64,000 bases of DNA, taken from Metarhizobium sp964253915 (GTDB taxonomy: Bacteria; Pseudomonadota; Alphaproteobacteria; Rhizobiales; Rhizobiaceae). A program made the translations under genes and the position numbers. A model generated the notes under the pieces. It did not search any database. It saw only the letters and a program-made list of their open reading frames with translations, and had not been told where the DNA came from. The DNA lies in NCBI RefSeq assembly GCF_964253915.1, contig NZ_CAXUSG020000007.1:124001-188000 (forward strand), in the 5' to 3' direction. Numbering within the stretch: the stretch's first letter is position 1; each line of letters opens with the position of its first letter. Positions 1 through 8,787 of the stretch are shown here, piece by piece.

Positions 1-193
1 CGGCCGCGATGCCCGGATCGTTTCGCCGCGCATCGAAAGAGGCGATCAAGCCCAGCGCATCGTGCTCGAGCGACGCCTGGTGCAGCGCGGTTTCGGCAAG
101 GGCGATCAGTTCGTCGCCCGTCGTCCCGGGGCGGCATCCAAGCCCCAGCACGTAAAGACGGTGTTTCAGGCGAACATTATCGGCTTCGGACAT
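1..193 (-). CDS. cobE: Cobalamin biosynthesis protein CobE (5' part only)
   Basis: The minus-strand frame opens with ATG at 193 and runs off the window's left edge, giving about 64 residues. The start of the protein contains the stretch YVLGLGCRPGT, which matches the beginning of the CobE/CbiG C-terminal domain family. CobE takes part in the aerobic corrin-ring pathway; its exact role is less defined than that of the methyltransferases around it. Location beside cobO, cobN, cobW, cobP and cobQ supports the call. The gene is cut by the window edge, so length and C-terminus cannot be judged. Confidence 0.8.
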   Translation of the reverse strand, partial: MSEADNVRLKHRLYVLGLGCRPGTTGDELIALAETALHQASLEHDALGLIASFDARRNDPGIAA

Positions 194-266
194 GGCGTGG
201 CAGGGTCATTGCGTGTTGGCGGCTTTCGGGCAGGGAGAGCGGTAGCATTGCCCTTCGCCGCAGCAA

Positions 267-1094
267 ATGCAACAAAGCGATGCCGACAGCATGCCCGAAA
301 GCCCCACCGTGTCCGATCTTGCCACGCATCTTCTCGTCTTCCTGTTCCTTGCCGCCTTTTTTGCCGGCTTCGTCGATTCCATCGCCGGCGGCGGTGGATT
401 GATCACCGTGCCCGCCATGCTGATCGCCGGCATTCCGCCTTTGGAAACGCTGGGCACCAACAAGCTGCAATCTTTGTTCGGCTCGGCTTCCGCCACCATC
501 GCCTATTCGCGGCGCGGCCATGTCCAGCTCGGCGAGCAGCTGCCGATGGCCGTGATGTCGGCAATCGGCGGCGCACTGGGTGCGGTTCTCGCCACCATCG
601 TTCCCGGCGATGTCCTGAGGGCATCCCTGCCCTTCCTGCTGATTGCCATCGGCCTGTATTTCGCCGTCAAGCCCAACCTCAGCGACGACGACCGCCACCG
701 CCGCATCACGCCCTTCCTTTTCGGCCTGACCTTCGTGCCCGCCATCGGCTTCTACGATGGCGTCTTCGGGCCCGGCACCGGCTCCTTCTTCATGCTGTCC
801 TTCGTCTCGCTCGCCGGCTTCGGCCTGCTGAAAGCGACGGCGCACACCAAGTTCCTGAATTTCGGCTCGAATGTCGGCGCCTTCGCCGTCTTCCTGCTCA
901 ACGGCGTCATCTTGTGGAAGGTCGGCCTGCTGATGGGCCTGGGCCAGTTCCTTGGCGCCCAGGCCGGCTCGCGGCTGGCGATGCGCAGCGGCGCCAAAAT
1001 CATCAAGCCGCTGCTGGTGGTGACCTGCATGGTGCTGGCGCTGAAACTGCTTTCCGACCCGGCCAACCCGGCCCGGGTTTGGTTGGGGTTCTAG
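267..1094 (+). CDS. TSUP-family (TauE/SafE-like) membrane exporter
   Basis: A 275-residue hydrophobic protein with about eight membrane segments. The first helix carries the FAGFVDSIAGGGGLI signature and a second half carries YDGVFGPGTGSFF, the two glycine-rich repeats typical of the TSUP/DUF81 (TauE/SafE) family, which export sulfite, sulfoacetate or related organic anions. The first ATG is 267, but the ATG at 291 would also fit and gives a more typical N-terminus. It is divergent from cobE and its stop codon overlaps, in convergent orientation, the stop of the EamA gene at a shared CTAG. Substrate cannot be read from sequence; linkage to cobalamin genes raises cobalt transport as a possibility but nothing shows it. 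Confidence 0.85.
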   Translation: MQQSDADSMPESPTVSDLATHLLVFLFLAAFFAGFVDSIAGGGGLITVPAMLIAGIPPLETLGTNKLQSLFGSASATIAYSRRGHVQLGEQLPMAVMSAIGGALGAVLATIVPGDVLRASLPFLLIAIGLYFAVKPNLSDDDRHRRITPFLFGLTFVPAIGFYDGVFGPGTGSFFMLSFVSLAGFGLLKATAHTKFLNFGSNVGAFAVFLLNGVILWKVGLLMGLGQFLGAQAGSRLAMRSGAKIIKPLLVVTCMVLALKLLSDPANPARVWLGF

Positions 1095-1516
1095 AATACC
1101 GCCAACACCAGCGCGCCGGCGGCGATCATCGCCACGCCGGCCCAATGTATCAGCGACAGTTTTTCACCGAGAAAGATGACGCCGAACACGGCGACCAGCA
1201 CGATCGACAGCTTGTCGATCGGCGCGACGCGGGCCGCATCGCCAATCTTCAAAGCGCGAAAATAGGCAAGCCAGGACGCCCCCGTCGCCAATCCCGACAG
1301 GCCGAGAAACAACCAGGTACGCCCGGAAATTTCCGATGGCGACCGCCACTGCCCGGTGGCGAAGACAATCGCCGCCAGGAAGACGACGATGATCAATGTG
1401 CGGATCAACGTCGCCAGATCGGACGGTATGCCGGCAATGCCGACCTTGGCGAAGATTGCGGTCAACGCCGCAAAGACCGCCGAAATAAGCGCCCAGAAGA
1501 TCCAGCTTTCGCCCAT
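1091..1516 (-). CDS. Small EamA-family membrane transporter (single domain)
   Basis: A 141-residue protein with about five predicted membrane segments and the drug/metabolite transporter EamA pattern (early LISAVFAALTAIFAKVG; late GVIFLGEKLSLIHWAGVAMIAAG). It is half the size of ordinary ten-helix EamA proteins, so it probably works as a dimer like small single-domain members. The ATG at 1516 overlaps the cobO stop by one base (TGATG), so I prefer it to a TTG one codon upstream. That overlap makes it the last gene of the riboswitch-led cob operon. Substrate is unknown. Confidence 0.8.
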   Translation of the reverse strand: MGESWIFWALISAVFAALTAIFAKVGIAGIPSDLATLIRTLIIVVFLAAIVFATGQWRSPSEISGRTWLFLGLSGLATGASWLAYFRALKIGDAARVAPIDKLSIVLVAVFGVIFLGEKLSLIHWAGVAMIAAGALVLAVF

Positions 1517-2142
1517 CAATATTCGACGCCTGCCTGCGCCTTGATGCCGGAGCGGAACGGATGCTTGAGAAGCTCCATCTCCGTCGCGAGATCGGCAATC
1601 TCGATCAGTTCTTCCTTGGCGTTGCGGCCGGTCAGCACCACATGCGTCATGTAGGGTTTTTCGTCCTTCAGGAAGGCGATGACCTCGTTGACGTCGAGAT
1701 AATCATAACGCAGGGCGATGTTGATCTCGTCGAGCAGTACCATTGAGTTGCGCTCGTCGCGGATCAGCTCCTTGGCCTTTTCCCAGGCTGCATGGGCCGT
1801 GGCGACGTCGCGGGCGCGGTCCTGGGTTTCCCAGGTAAAACCTTCGCCCATGGTGTGGAATTCGCAGAGATCGGCAAAATGCTTGACGATCAGGTCGCGT
1901 TCACCGGTCGACATCGCTCCCTTGATGAACTGCACCACGGCGCAAGGCTTGCCATGGGCGATATGGCGGAAGATCATGCCGAAGGCGGCGGAGGATTTGC
2001 CCTTACCCTTGCCGGTGTGGACGACGATGAGGCCCTTCTCGTCGGTCTTGGTCGCCATGATCTTTTCGCGGGCGGCCTTCTTCTTGGCCATCTTTTCCGC
2101 ATGGCGGCTGTCGTCGTCGCGGGTGATCTCTGCTTCTTCCAT
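1516..2142 (-). CDS. cobO: Cob(I)yrinic acid a,c-diamide adenosyltransferase CobO
   Basis: A 208-residue cytoplasmic enzyme that transfers the adenosyl group of ATP to the cobalt of cobyrinate diamide. It has the family's P-loop GKGKGKSS at about residues 44-51, the VVQFIKG segment, and the MVLLDEINIAL segment that follows. N-terminal residues 1-35 are charged and Lys-rich, as in other CobO/BtuR proteins. It lies about 100 bp downstream of cobN and is followed by the coupled EamA gene. Length is normal for CobO. Confidence 0.95.
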   Translation of the reverse strand: MEEAEITRDDDSRHAEKMAKKKAAREKIMATKTDEKGLIVVHTGKGKGKSSAAFGMIFRHIAHGKPCAVVQFIKGAMSTGERDLIVKHFADLCEFHTMGEGFTWETQDRARDVATAHAAWEKAKELIRDERNSMVLLDEINIALRYDYLDVNEVIAFLKDEKPYMTHVVLTGRNAKEELIEIADLATEMELLKHPFRSGIKAQAGVEY

Positions 2143-2244
2143 GTCTCTTCCCTTTTGGTTTGTTCTGTTTATGCCGGGTTCCGAACTATTTTGTTTTTAC
2201 GCAATTCCGGACGCAAAACCGCTGCGCACTTTTGCTGGAATTGC

Positions 2245-5200
2245 TCATCCGCCCAGCGTCAGTGCCACAGCCTTGCCCAGGTCGAAGCGGGCGGAATTCG
2301 AGCGCGGCGTCCACAGCCCACGATCGATCGCCTCCAGCATCTTCGCCTTGATCTCGTCGAGTGCGGCAGGATTTTTCTCCGCGAGAAATTGCCGCACATG
2401 CTCGTCGACGATATAGGCCTGGTAGACGGCATCGAAATGGTGGTTGGACACCATGCCGGTCGTCGCGGCATAAGCGAAGAGGAAATCCACCGTGGCGGCG
2501 ATCTCGGCCGCCCCCTTGTAGCCATGCCGCATCACGCCCTCGATCCATTTCGGATTGACGGCGCGGGCCCGCACGACGCGACCGATTTCTTCCTCCAGCG
2601 AACGGATCACCGGCTTTTCCGGGCGCGAATGATCGTTGTGATAGACACGCGGACCGACACCGGACAGCCTTTCGACCGCTGCAAACAGGCCGCCCTCGAA
2701 CTGGTAATAGTCGTCGCTGTCGAGCAGGTCGTGCTCACGGTTGTCCTGGTTCTGGATGACGGCCTCGATCGACCGCAACCGCTCCTCGAAGAGGCCACGT
2801 TCGGCATGTCCCTCCGCATCCGCGCCGTAGGCGTAACTGCCCCATACCAGATAGGCTTCGGCAAGATCAGCGCGGTTTTCCCAGCCCTTTTCGTCGATCA
2901 ACGCCTGCAAGCCGGCGCCGTAAGCCCCCGGCTTGGAGCCGAAGACGCGGTAGCCGGCGCGGCGCGCCGCAGCCTTCTCATCGAGCCCACTGGCCACGAG
3001 ACGCAATGTTTCCTGCTGCATGCGCCGGGCGATGGGGTTGTCGGAGGCATCCTCCTCCAGCCCGCCGACGGCACGGATTGCCTTGTCGAACAGGGCGATC
3101 TGCTCGGGAAAGGCATCGCGAAAGAAGCCGGAGATGCGCAGGGTGACATCCACCCGCGGCCGCTTCAGAAGGGCTGGCGGAATGATTTCGTAGCCGGTGA
3201 CGCGGCGCGAGGTCATGTCCCAGACGGGTTTGACGCCGATCAGCGCTAAGGCCTGGGCGATGTCGTCGCCGCCGGTGCGCATGTTCGAGGTGCCCCAGGC
3301 GGTGAGGCCGAAACTCTGCGGCCAGTCGCCGTGATCCTGCACATATCGGCGGATCAGAAGCTCCGCCGATTTGCGCCCCAGTTCGTAGGCCGCCGGCGTC
3401 GGCACGGCGCGGCTGTCGACGGAATAGAAATTGCGGCCGGTCGGCAGCACATCCGGACGGCCGCGCGTCGGCGCCCCGGAGGGACCGGGCGGCACGAAAC
3501 GGCCGGCGAGACCGGCCAGAATGCCGCTCACCTCGGCTGCGCCGCATGCCTCGACCGAGGGTTTCAGCCGTGCCTCGATCTCATCGAGCACCAGCCGCGT
3601 CGCCGTCCAGTCTTCCGGGCAGGCAAGCGCGCCGGAGACCAGCCGGCCGGCGAGGATTTCGATGCGCTCGACCGTGTCGCCGCTGGAGCGCCATGTATCG
3701 GCCGACTGGCCGGCGATCAGATCGGGACGCGCACCGACCCATTCGGCCGCCATGTCGCAATCCAGCGGATCGAATGCGGGAGAAGCATCGCCGGCCCTGG
3801 CTGTCAGCCCGGCATCGACCGCAATCGCCCGCTGCAGGCTCTGGTCGCGCCCCTCGCCAAGACCGCGCGGCACGCGGGCGAGCGCTACGGTCAGGTCGGT
3901 CAGCATCCGCCCTGACGGCGACACGCCGAAAATATGCAGGCCGTCGCGAATCTGCATTTCCTTGAGATCGCAGAGATAGGCGTCGAGCTTTTCCAGCGCC
4001 TTCTCCTCCGTCTCGCCTTTTTCGATGCCGGCATCGCGGTCGAGGCCGATATCGGTGACGAGATCGAGGATCTGCTTGCGCAACAGTTTTAGGCGGCGCG
4101 GATCGACACCGGAGGCTTCGTAATATTCGTCGACCAGCGCCTCCAGGTCCTTCAGCGGCCCGTAGCTCTCCGCCCGCGTCAGCGGCGGCGTCAGGTGGCC
4201 GATGATGACGGCGGCGGACCGGCGTTTCGCCTGGCTGCCCTCACCGGGATCGTTGACGATGAACGGATAGAGATGCGGCGTCGGGCCGAAGACAATTTCG
4301 GGATAGCAGTTTTCCGACAGAGCGAGCGCCTTGCCCGGCAACCACTCCATATTGCCATGCTTGCCCATATGGACGACGGCGTCGGCGCCGTAGACCTGCC
4401 GCAGATAGGCATAAAAGGCGAGGTATCCGTGCGGCGGCACCAGATCGGGAGAATGATAACTTTCCTTCGGATCGATTTGATAGCCTCGCGCCGGCTGGAT
4501 GCCGACCATGACGCTGCCAAAACGCGCGAGCGACAGGGCAAAAGACCTATCGTCGAAAAACGGATCGGCCTCCGGCGCGCCCCAGCGACCTGTCACCTCA
4601 TCCTGAATCTGAACCGGAAGCGACGCGAAGAACGCCTTGTATTGATTCAACGAAAGCGTCTCGCGGATGACCCGGCCATCCCGCGCCGCATTGGTCGGAC
4701 CGTCCATGAGGTAGCGGATCAGTGCATCGCCGTCTGCGGGCAGGTCGGCGACGGCATAACCTTCACCTCGCATCGCCTTCAGCACCTCGACAGTGCCGGC
4801 AGGTGTATCGAGCCCGACACCGTTGCCGAGGCGGCCATCGCGGTTCGGATAGTTGGCGAGCACGACGGCGATACGCCGCTCCGCCGCCGGCAGCCGGCGC
4901 AGCCGCGCCCAGTTGGCGGCAAGCCGGGAGACGAAAGCCATGCGCCCGGCATCCGGCTCGTGGGTGACGATATTCGTTTCAACCCGCTCGTCAAAACGCA
5001 CCGCCGACTTGAAAGAGACCGCCCGCGACAGCACCCGGCCATCGACCTCGGGCAGCGCCACGTTCATGCCGAGATCGCGGGCCGACAGCCCTTGCGCCGA
5101 GGCAGCCCAAGCTTCCCGCGACGACGCCGAAAAGATCGCCTGGAGCACAACGGCGCCGGTCGATTCGAGCACGGTCGGCTTTCGCTCGGCAGCCGGCGCG

Positions 5201-6108
5201 GACACTGCAAACCCGGTCGAATTGACGACCACGGCAGGCTGCACCGCCGCGAAGACCTCGCCGATCGCCGTTATCGAATCGCCATCCTTGAGGCTGTAGG
5301 CAAACACCGGCAAGGGCCGAAGCCCTTCATTCTGCAAGGCCTCGATCATCGCCTCGACCGGCTTTGTCTCGCCGCTCTGGACGAGGGCACGATAGAAGGA
5401 AATGGCGACGGCCGGGCGCTCTTCCCGAACCGCTTCCGAAGTCGGCACCACCTGCCCCTGATCATTCGTATTCAACCCGGCAGGCCGCTCAGCCGGCAAA
5501 CCGGATCGGCCGGCGTCGAACGATGCCGACAGCATCTGCCATTCGTCTACCGTCACCACGCCCCTGCCCGGCCACCAGATACCCGCCTTGGCCAGCGGCG
5601 TCGCCGCCGCCGGTTTCGGCGTTCCGGAAACAAGTGCGGCGGCATATTCGAGGAAAGCGCGATAATTTTCCGCACCGCCTTCGATCAGGTAGGACCAGAG
5701 GCTATTGAGATCATCGAGCGCGACGTTGGAAAACGGCGCAAGCCCAGGATCCGCCTTGGAATCACCCGGCAGCACGGCAATCATCGCGCCCTGGCGCCTT
5801 GCGGCCGCATGCAGCGCTTCCAGCGCGTAGTGAAAATAGCTCGCCCCACCCAGCGCCCGCACGACGATCAGCCGGGCATGCCGCGCCGTGCGCTCGATAT
5901 AGGTATCGACCGACATCGGGTGGCGCAGGCTCATCAGGCTGGCGAGCCGCAATTGCAGCAGCCCGCCGTCATCGCCATGGGCAGCCGCAACCGCCGCAAG
6001 CTCGGTATCGGCGGCGGACAGGAAAAGGATGTCGCCGGGTGACTGGCCGAGATCGACGGCCTCGTCGCCATCCGCGATCGATCCTTTCTGGGCAAGGAGA
6101 AGGTGCAT
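2245..6108 (-). CDS. cobN: Cobaltochelatase subunit CobN
   Basis: A 1287-residue protein, the expected length for the large subunit of the aerobic, ATP-dependent cobaltochelatase, which inserts Co2+ into hydrogenobyrinate a,c-diamide with CobS and CobT. The CobN/magnesium-chelatase-H hallmark VVHMGKHGNMEWLPGKAL lies near residues 580-600, with PHLYPFIVNDPGEG shortly after and WGTSNMRTGGDDIAQ nearer the C-terminus. CobS and CobT are not in this window. The gene sits 31 bp downstream of cobW and about 100 bp upstream of cobO, all behind the cobalamin riboswitch. Long frames on the opposite strand here are shadows caused by high GC content. Confidence 0.97.
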   Translation of the reverse strand: MHLLLAQKGSIADGDEAVDLGQSPGDILFLSAADTELAAVAAAHGDDGGLLQLRLASLMSLRHPMSVDTYIERTARHARLIVVRALGGASYFHYALEALHAAARRQGAMIAVLPGDSKADPGLAPFSNVALDDLNSLWSYLIEGGAENYRAFLEYAAALVSGTPKPAAATPLAKAGIWWPGRGVVTVDEWQMLSASFDAGRSGLPAERPAGLNTNDQGQVVPTSEAVREERPAVAISFYRALVQSGETKPVEAMIEALQNEGLRPLPVFAYSLKDGDSITAIGEVFAAVQPAVVVNSTGFAVSAPAAERKPTVLESTGAVVLQAIFSASSREAWAASAQGLSARDLGMNVALPEVDGRVLSRAVSFKSAVRFDERVETNIVTHEPDAGRMAFVSRLAANWARLRRLPAAERRIAVVLANYPNRDGRLGNGVGLDTPAGTVEVLKAMRGEGYAVADLPADGDALIRYLMDGPTNAARDGRVIRETLSLNQYKAFFASLPVQIQDEVTGRWGAPEADPFFDDRSFALSLARFGSVMVGIQPARGYQIDPKESYHSPDLVPPHGYLAFYAYLRQVYGADAVVHMGKHGNMEWLPGKALALSENCYPEIVFGPTPHLYPFIVNDPGEGSQAKRRSAAVIIGHLTPPLTRAESYGPLKDLEALVDEYYEASGVDPRRLKLLRKQILDLVTDIGLDRDAGIEKGETEEKALEKLDAYLCDLKEMQIRDGLHIFGVSPSGRMLTDLTVALARVPRGLGEGRDQSLQRAIAVDAGLTARAGDASPAFDPLDCDMAAEWVGARPDLIAGQSADTWRSSGDTVERIEILAGRLVSGALACPEDWTATRLVLDEIEARLKPSVEACGAAEVSGILAGLAGRFVPPGPSGAPTRGRPDVLPTGRNFYSVDSRAVPTPAAYELGRKSAELLIRRYVQDHGDWPQSFGLTAWGTSNMRTGGDDIAQALALIGVKPVWDMTSRRVTGYEIIPPALLKRPRVDVTLRISGFFRDAFPEQIALFDKAIRAVGGLEEDASDNPIARRMQQETLRLVASGLDEKAAARRAGYRVFGSKPGAYGAGLQALIDEKGWENRADLAEAYLVWGSYAYGADAEGHAERGLFEERLRSIEAVIQNQDNREHDLLDSDDYYQFEGGLFAAVERLSGVGPRVYHNDHSRPEKPVIRSLEEEIGRVVRARAVNPKWIEGVMRHGYKGAAEIAATVDFLFAYAATTGMVSNHHFDAVYQAYIVDEHVRQFLAEKNPAALDEIKAKMLEAIDRGLWTPRSNSARFDLGKAVALTLGG

Positions 6109-6139
6109 CGCTACCTTTCAGTACGTATGTGTGGCGCTT

Positions 6140-7189
6140 TTAGACCAACCCGGCCATCGCCGCCCGCACAGCGGCCTCGTCCATGTCGTGCAGGCCGATG
6201 ACCACGAGGCGAGTGGCGCGGTCTTCGCCGGGGGTCCAGGCGCGGTCGAAATAGTGGTCGATGCGGCTGCCGACGGCCTGGATCTGCAGGCGCATCGGCT
6301 TGCCGGGCACGTCGACGAAACCCTTCAGGCGCAGCACGTCGTGTTCAGCGATGACCGGCTTCAGCTTTTCGACGAAGGCCACCGGATCGGCCACCGGGCC
6401 AAGCTCGACGACAAAGCTGTCGAACTCGTCGTGATCGTGCGGCTCACCGCTTTCATGCTCCAGCTCGTGGTGCGACTTACGGTTGGCGATATCGGCTTCC
6501 GTGCCGATGCCGAGGCCGAGCAGCACGGCGGCGGGCACGTCACCGTTCTTCGCCTCGATCATCGTCGGCTTGCGCGCCGTGCGCGAGGCGACTTCGCTGC
6601 GGACGCTGTCGATGCCGGCGGCGTCGAGCAGATCGGTCTTGTTGAGCACGATGAGGTCGGCGCAGGTCAGCTGGTCCTCGAACAGTTCCTCGATCGGGCT
6701 TTCGTGATCGAGCGAATCGTCTTCGGCGCGCTGGGCGTCGACCTTGTCGTGATCGTCGGCAAAACGGCCGGCGGCAACGGCGGCGCTGTCGACCACCGTT
6801 ATCACGCCATCGACCGTCACCTGGGTGCGGATGTCCGGCCAGTTGAAGGCAGCGACCAGCGGCTGCGGCAGGGCGAGGCCGGAGGTTTCGATGACGATGT
6901 GGTCGGGGCGGTTCTCACGCTCCAGAAGCTTGGTCATGGTCGGGATGAAATCGTCGGCGACGGTGCAGCAGATGCAGCCGTTGGTCAGCTCAATGATATC
7001 GTCCTCGGTGCAGTTTTCCGCGCCGCAGCCCTTCAGCACGTCGCCATCGACGCCGAGGTCGCCGAATTCGTTGATGATCAGCGCAATCTTCTTGCCGCCG
7101 GCATTGGTCAGGAGATTGCGGATCATCGTCGTCTTGCCGGCGCCGAGAAAGCCGGTGATGACGGTGGCGGGGATTTTTTCCTGGTTCAT
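6140..7189 (-). CDS. cobW: CobW GTP-binding metal chaperone
   Basis: A 349-residue G3E-family GTPase. Walker A GFLGAGKTT is at residues 13-21 and the metal-binding CXCC-type motif GCICC at about 71-75. A His/Asp-rich stretch (HESGEPHDHDEFD) separates the GTPase domain from the CobW C-terminal domain. CobW proteins are thought to deliver cobalt for insertion by CobNST. It starts 4 bp after the cobP stop and ends 31 bp before cobN, consistent with a role next to the chelatase. Confidence 0.95.
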   Translation of the reverse strand: MNQEKIPATVITGFLGAGKTTMIRNLLTNAGGKKIALIINEFGDLGVDGDVLKGCGAENCTEDDIIELTNGCICCTVADDFIPTMTKLLERENRPDHIVIETSGLALPQPLVAAFNWPDIRTQVTVDGVITVVDSAAVAAGRFADDHDKVDAQRAEDDSLDHESPIEELFEDQLTCADLIVLNKTDLLDAAGIDSVRSEVASRTARKPTMIEAKNGDVPAAVLLGLGIGTEADIANRKSHHELEHESGEPHDHDEFDSFVVELGPVADPVAFVEKLKPVIAEHDVLRLKGFVDVPGKPMRLQIQAVGSRIDHYFDRAWTPGEDRATRLVVIGLHDMDEAAVRAAMAGLV

Positions 7190-7193
7190 CGGG

Positions 7194-7721
7194 TCAACCC
7201 TTCATCTTCAGCGGCAGGCCTGCCGCGATAAAATAAACGTCTTGCACTTCGGCCGCCATCAACTGGTGCAGCCGTCCGGCATGGTCGCGAAAATCCCGCG
7301 CCATCCTGTTTTCGGGAACGATGCCGAGGCCGACCTCGTTGGAAACGAAGATCAGCCGGGCCTTGGCGAGCGGCAGGTGGGCGGCGAGTGCACGCCCCTC
7401 CGCCTCCACATCCCGCTCCGCCATCATGAGATTGGTGACCCAGAGGGTCAGGCAGTCGACAAGGATAACGCGTCCCGGCGCATCGGCTGACAGCAAGGTG
7501 CCGACGAGGTCGAGCGGCTCCTCATGTGTCGTCCAGCCGGCATCGGCGCGATCGGCGCGGTGTTTGGCGATACGCGCCTGCATCTCGTCGTCGAAAGCCC
7601 GGCCCGTCGCGAGATAATGGCGATCGAAGCCGCTGTCGCGCGCAAGTTTTTCGGCAAAGCGGGATTTCCCGGAACGGGCGCCGCCAAGCACAAGCGTTGC
7701 ATGGGGAGACAAGGACGGCAT
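7194..7721 (-). CDS. cobP: Bifunctional adenosylcobinamide kinase / guanylyltransferase CobP (CobU)
   Basis: A 175-residue enzyme that phosphorylates adenosylcobinamide and attaches GMP in the nucleotide-loop assembly step. P-loop GGARSGKS lies at residues 13-20 and the family segment VDCLTLWVTNLM in the middle. I chose the ATG at 7721, which begins MPSLSPHATLVLGGARSGKS; the frame stays open further upstream but that part overlaps the leader and the riboswitch tail. It is the first enzyme gene of the minus-strand operon and the riboswitch should switch it off when cobalamin is abundant. Confidence 0.95.
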   Translation of the reverse strand: MPSLSPHATLVLGGARSGKSRFAEKLARDSGFDRHYLATGRAFDDEMQARIAKHRADRADAGWTTHEEPLDLVGTLLSADAPGRVILVDCLTLWVTNLMMAERDVEAEGRALAAHLPLAKARLIFVSNEVGLGIVPENRMARDFRDHAGRLHQLMAAEVQDVYFIAAGLPLKMKG

Positions 7722-7728
7722 GAATCGG

Positions 7729-7797
7729 TCAGATCGCCGGCGACCAGCAGCGGCAAAAAACAAAAAACCGGCCGGGACCGGATGGAGCAGCAGCCAT
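7729..7797 (-). CDS. Possible 22-residue leader peptide between riboswitch and cobP
   Basis: A short frame of 22 codons starts at an ATG eight bases or so after a strong Shine-Dalgarno GGAGG (plus-strand cctcc at 7803-7807) and ends at TGA eight bases before the cobP ATG. It encodes no recognisable domain; its middle, Phe-Phe-Val-Phe, is the translation of the U-rich tract of the putative expression-platform terminator. Translation through that tract could interfere with termination, or the frame may be fortuitous and the Shine-Dalgarno may only be a ribosome loading site. Confidence 0.3.
   Translation of the reverse strand: MAAAPSGPGRFFVFCRCWSPAI
7755..7781 (-). terminator. Candidate riboswitch expression-platform terminator
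   Basis: Read on the minus strand, a short GC stem (CCGG-TCCCGG-CCGG) is followed by two runs of six T separated by one G. It lies between the cobalamin aptamer and cobP, the place for a transcription-termination expression platform. The stem is only four perfect base pairs, so strength is uncertain. Confidence 0.45.
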
Positions 7798-7849
7798 GAC
7801 AACCTCCGTGCAGGCAGCGGGGATTTTTCCCCAGGGTGGGCATTATGCC

Positions 7850-8200
7850 CGGCAGCATGGCAGGTCTCCTGGCTCGCGGTCTCAGGCGCTCCCAAAGAGC
7901 GCCGGCGGGGCATTCTCGCCTTCCCGGCGGCAATCGTGAAAAGGCGGACGATTCGTAGACTTGAGAGGCGTCCAACCCCGGTTGATCACGCGTGCCATGC
8001 CAGTGGCTTTTCGAATGCCGCCCTTGCCTGTCCCAGGTCCGCACCATGCGGCACCATCTGGAAAGACGGGACGACACCCGACGAATGCCCCTGACCGTTC
8101 TACAGTCGCGGGGTCGGCTGTGATGGGGACGCCCGGCTTGGGTCCGTCCTTCCACATTCCCTTTTCATCCCCGGTCGTCTCACGACCCGGGAACCATGCA
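7850..8200 (-). promoter_or_regulatory. Cobalamin (B12) riboswitch upstream of cobP operon
   Basis: The minus strand carries the ordered conserved elements of the cobalamin aptamer: GGTTCCCGG near 8187-8195, GATGAAAAGGGAATGTGGAAGG near 8150-8170, CCCGCGACTGTA near 8100-8115, the B12-box element GCCACTGG near 7998-8006, GGGAAGGCG near 7920, and the terminal AGCCAGGAGACCTGCC at 7859-7874. Order and spacing match the known class. The RNA should bind adenosylcobalamin and reduce expression of cobP, cobW, cobN, cobO and the small EamA gene. Frames predicted across it in either strand are not real genes. Confidence 0.93.
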
Positions 8201-8303
8201 AAATGATGCGACGATGTAAGCAGTCGGCGCCATCAAGTCAATTGCGGCCATCGCCATCGGCTGACGCGAATGCGCCACGACCGGCAGCGAAAGCAAAGCG
8301 GCG

Positions 8304-8705
8304 TCACAGCTTTCCGACCTCGGCCTTGTTCGCCTCGATCATCTTCTGGAAAAGCCGCCGTGCCTCGTCGGAGGCCTTGCAGGCCTGCATGTGCGTCGCG
8401 ATAAGATAACCTCTCAGCATATAGCTCATCCGATCGCTCGGCGTTTCGGCCTGCAACGCCGACATCGAATCGACAAGAACGAATTCGCCGCTGCTGGACG
8501 TCATTTCGACATCGACACCCTGCAGCCCCGGGTCGAAGGCGGCCCGGACACGCATGCGCATATCCTTGCTCCCCGCGAAGATGACTGTCAGGACCTTGTC
8601 TTCGCCGGGACAGGTCACGGAAACGGGCAAGAACGGATTGAGCCCCAAAGCGTGAGCCGGAGCGCCAAAAATCAGCAACATGGCGGCGAGAAAGAATGTC
8701 CGCAT
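8304..8705 (-). CDS. Small exported protein of unknown function
   Basis: A 133-residue protein starting MRTFFLAAMLLIFGAPAHA, a clear signal peptide with a probable cleavage site after AHA at about residue 19. The mature part has one Cys in the front (VTCPGEDK) and one near the end (MQACKAS), which could pair in the periplasm. I do not recognise the family. An in-frame ATG six codons upstream is possible but would lengthen the signal peptide without need. It stands between cobQ and the riboswitch and shows no functional tie to either. Confidence 0.75.
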   Translation of the reverse strand: MRTFFLAAMLLIFGAPAHALGLNPFLPVSVTCPGEDKVLTVIFAGSKDMRMRVRAAFDPGLQGVDVEMTSSSGEFVLVDSMSALQAETPSDRMSYMLRGYLIATHMQACKASDEARRLFQKMIEANKAEVGKL

Positions 8706-8787
8706 GGTCTTCTCCGCAAGCATCGACAAACCATACCCCAGAAGCAGGACATCCGGAAGCGAAGCGCGACCGTCCTTGCGGCGCCGA

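Noticed and set aside
1792..3249. 485-codon plus-strand frame opposite cobO and cobN
   Set aside because: Spans two real genes on the other strand and shows no domain; a shadow of high GC content.
4195..6042. Long open frame of about 600 codons on the plus strand opposite cobN
   Set aside because: It lies wholly antisense to a full-length cobN with all family motifs; composition is Arg/Pro/His-rich as expected for a GC-rich shadow frame.
7882..8206. Short frames across 7.9-8.2 kb as genes
   Set aside because: They cover the cobalamin riboswitch, whose conserved blocks explain the sequence.
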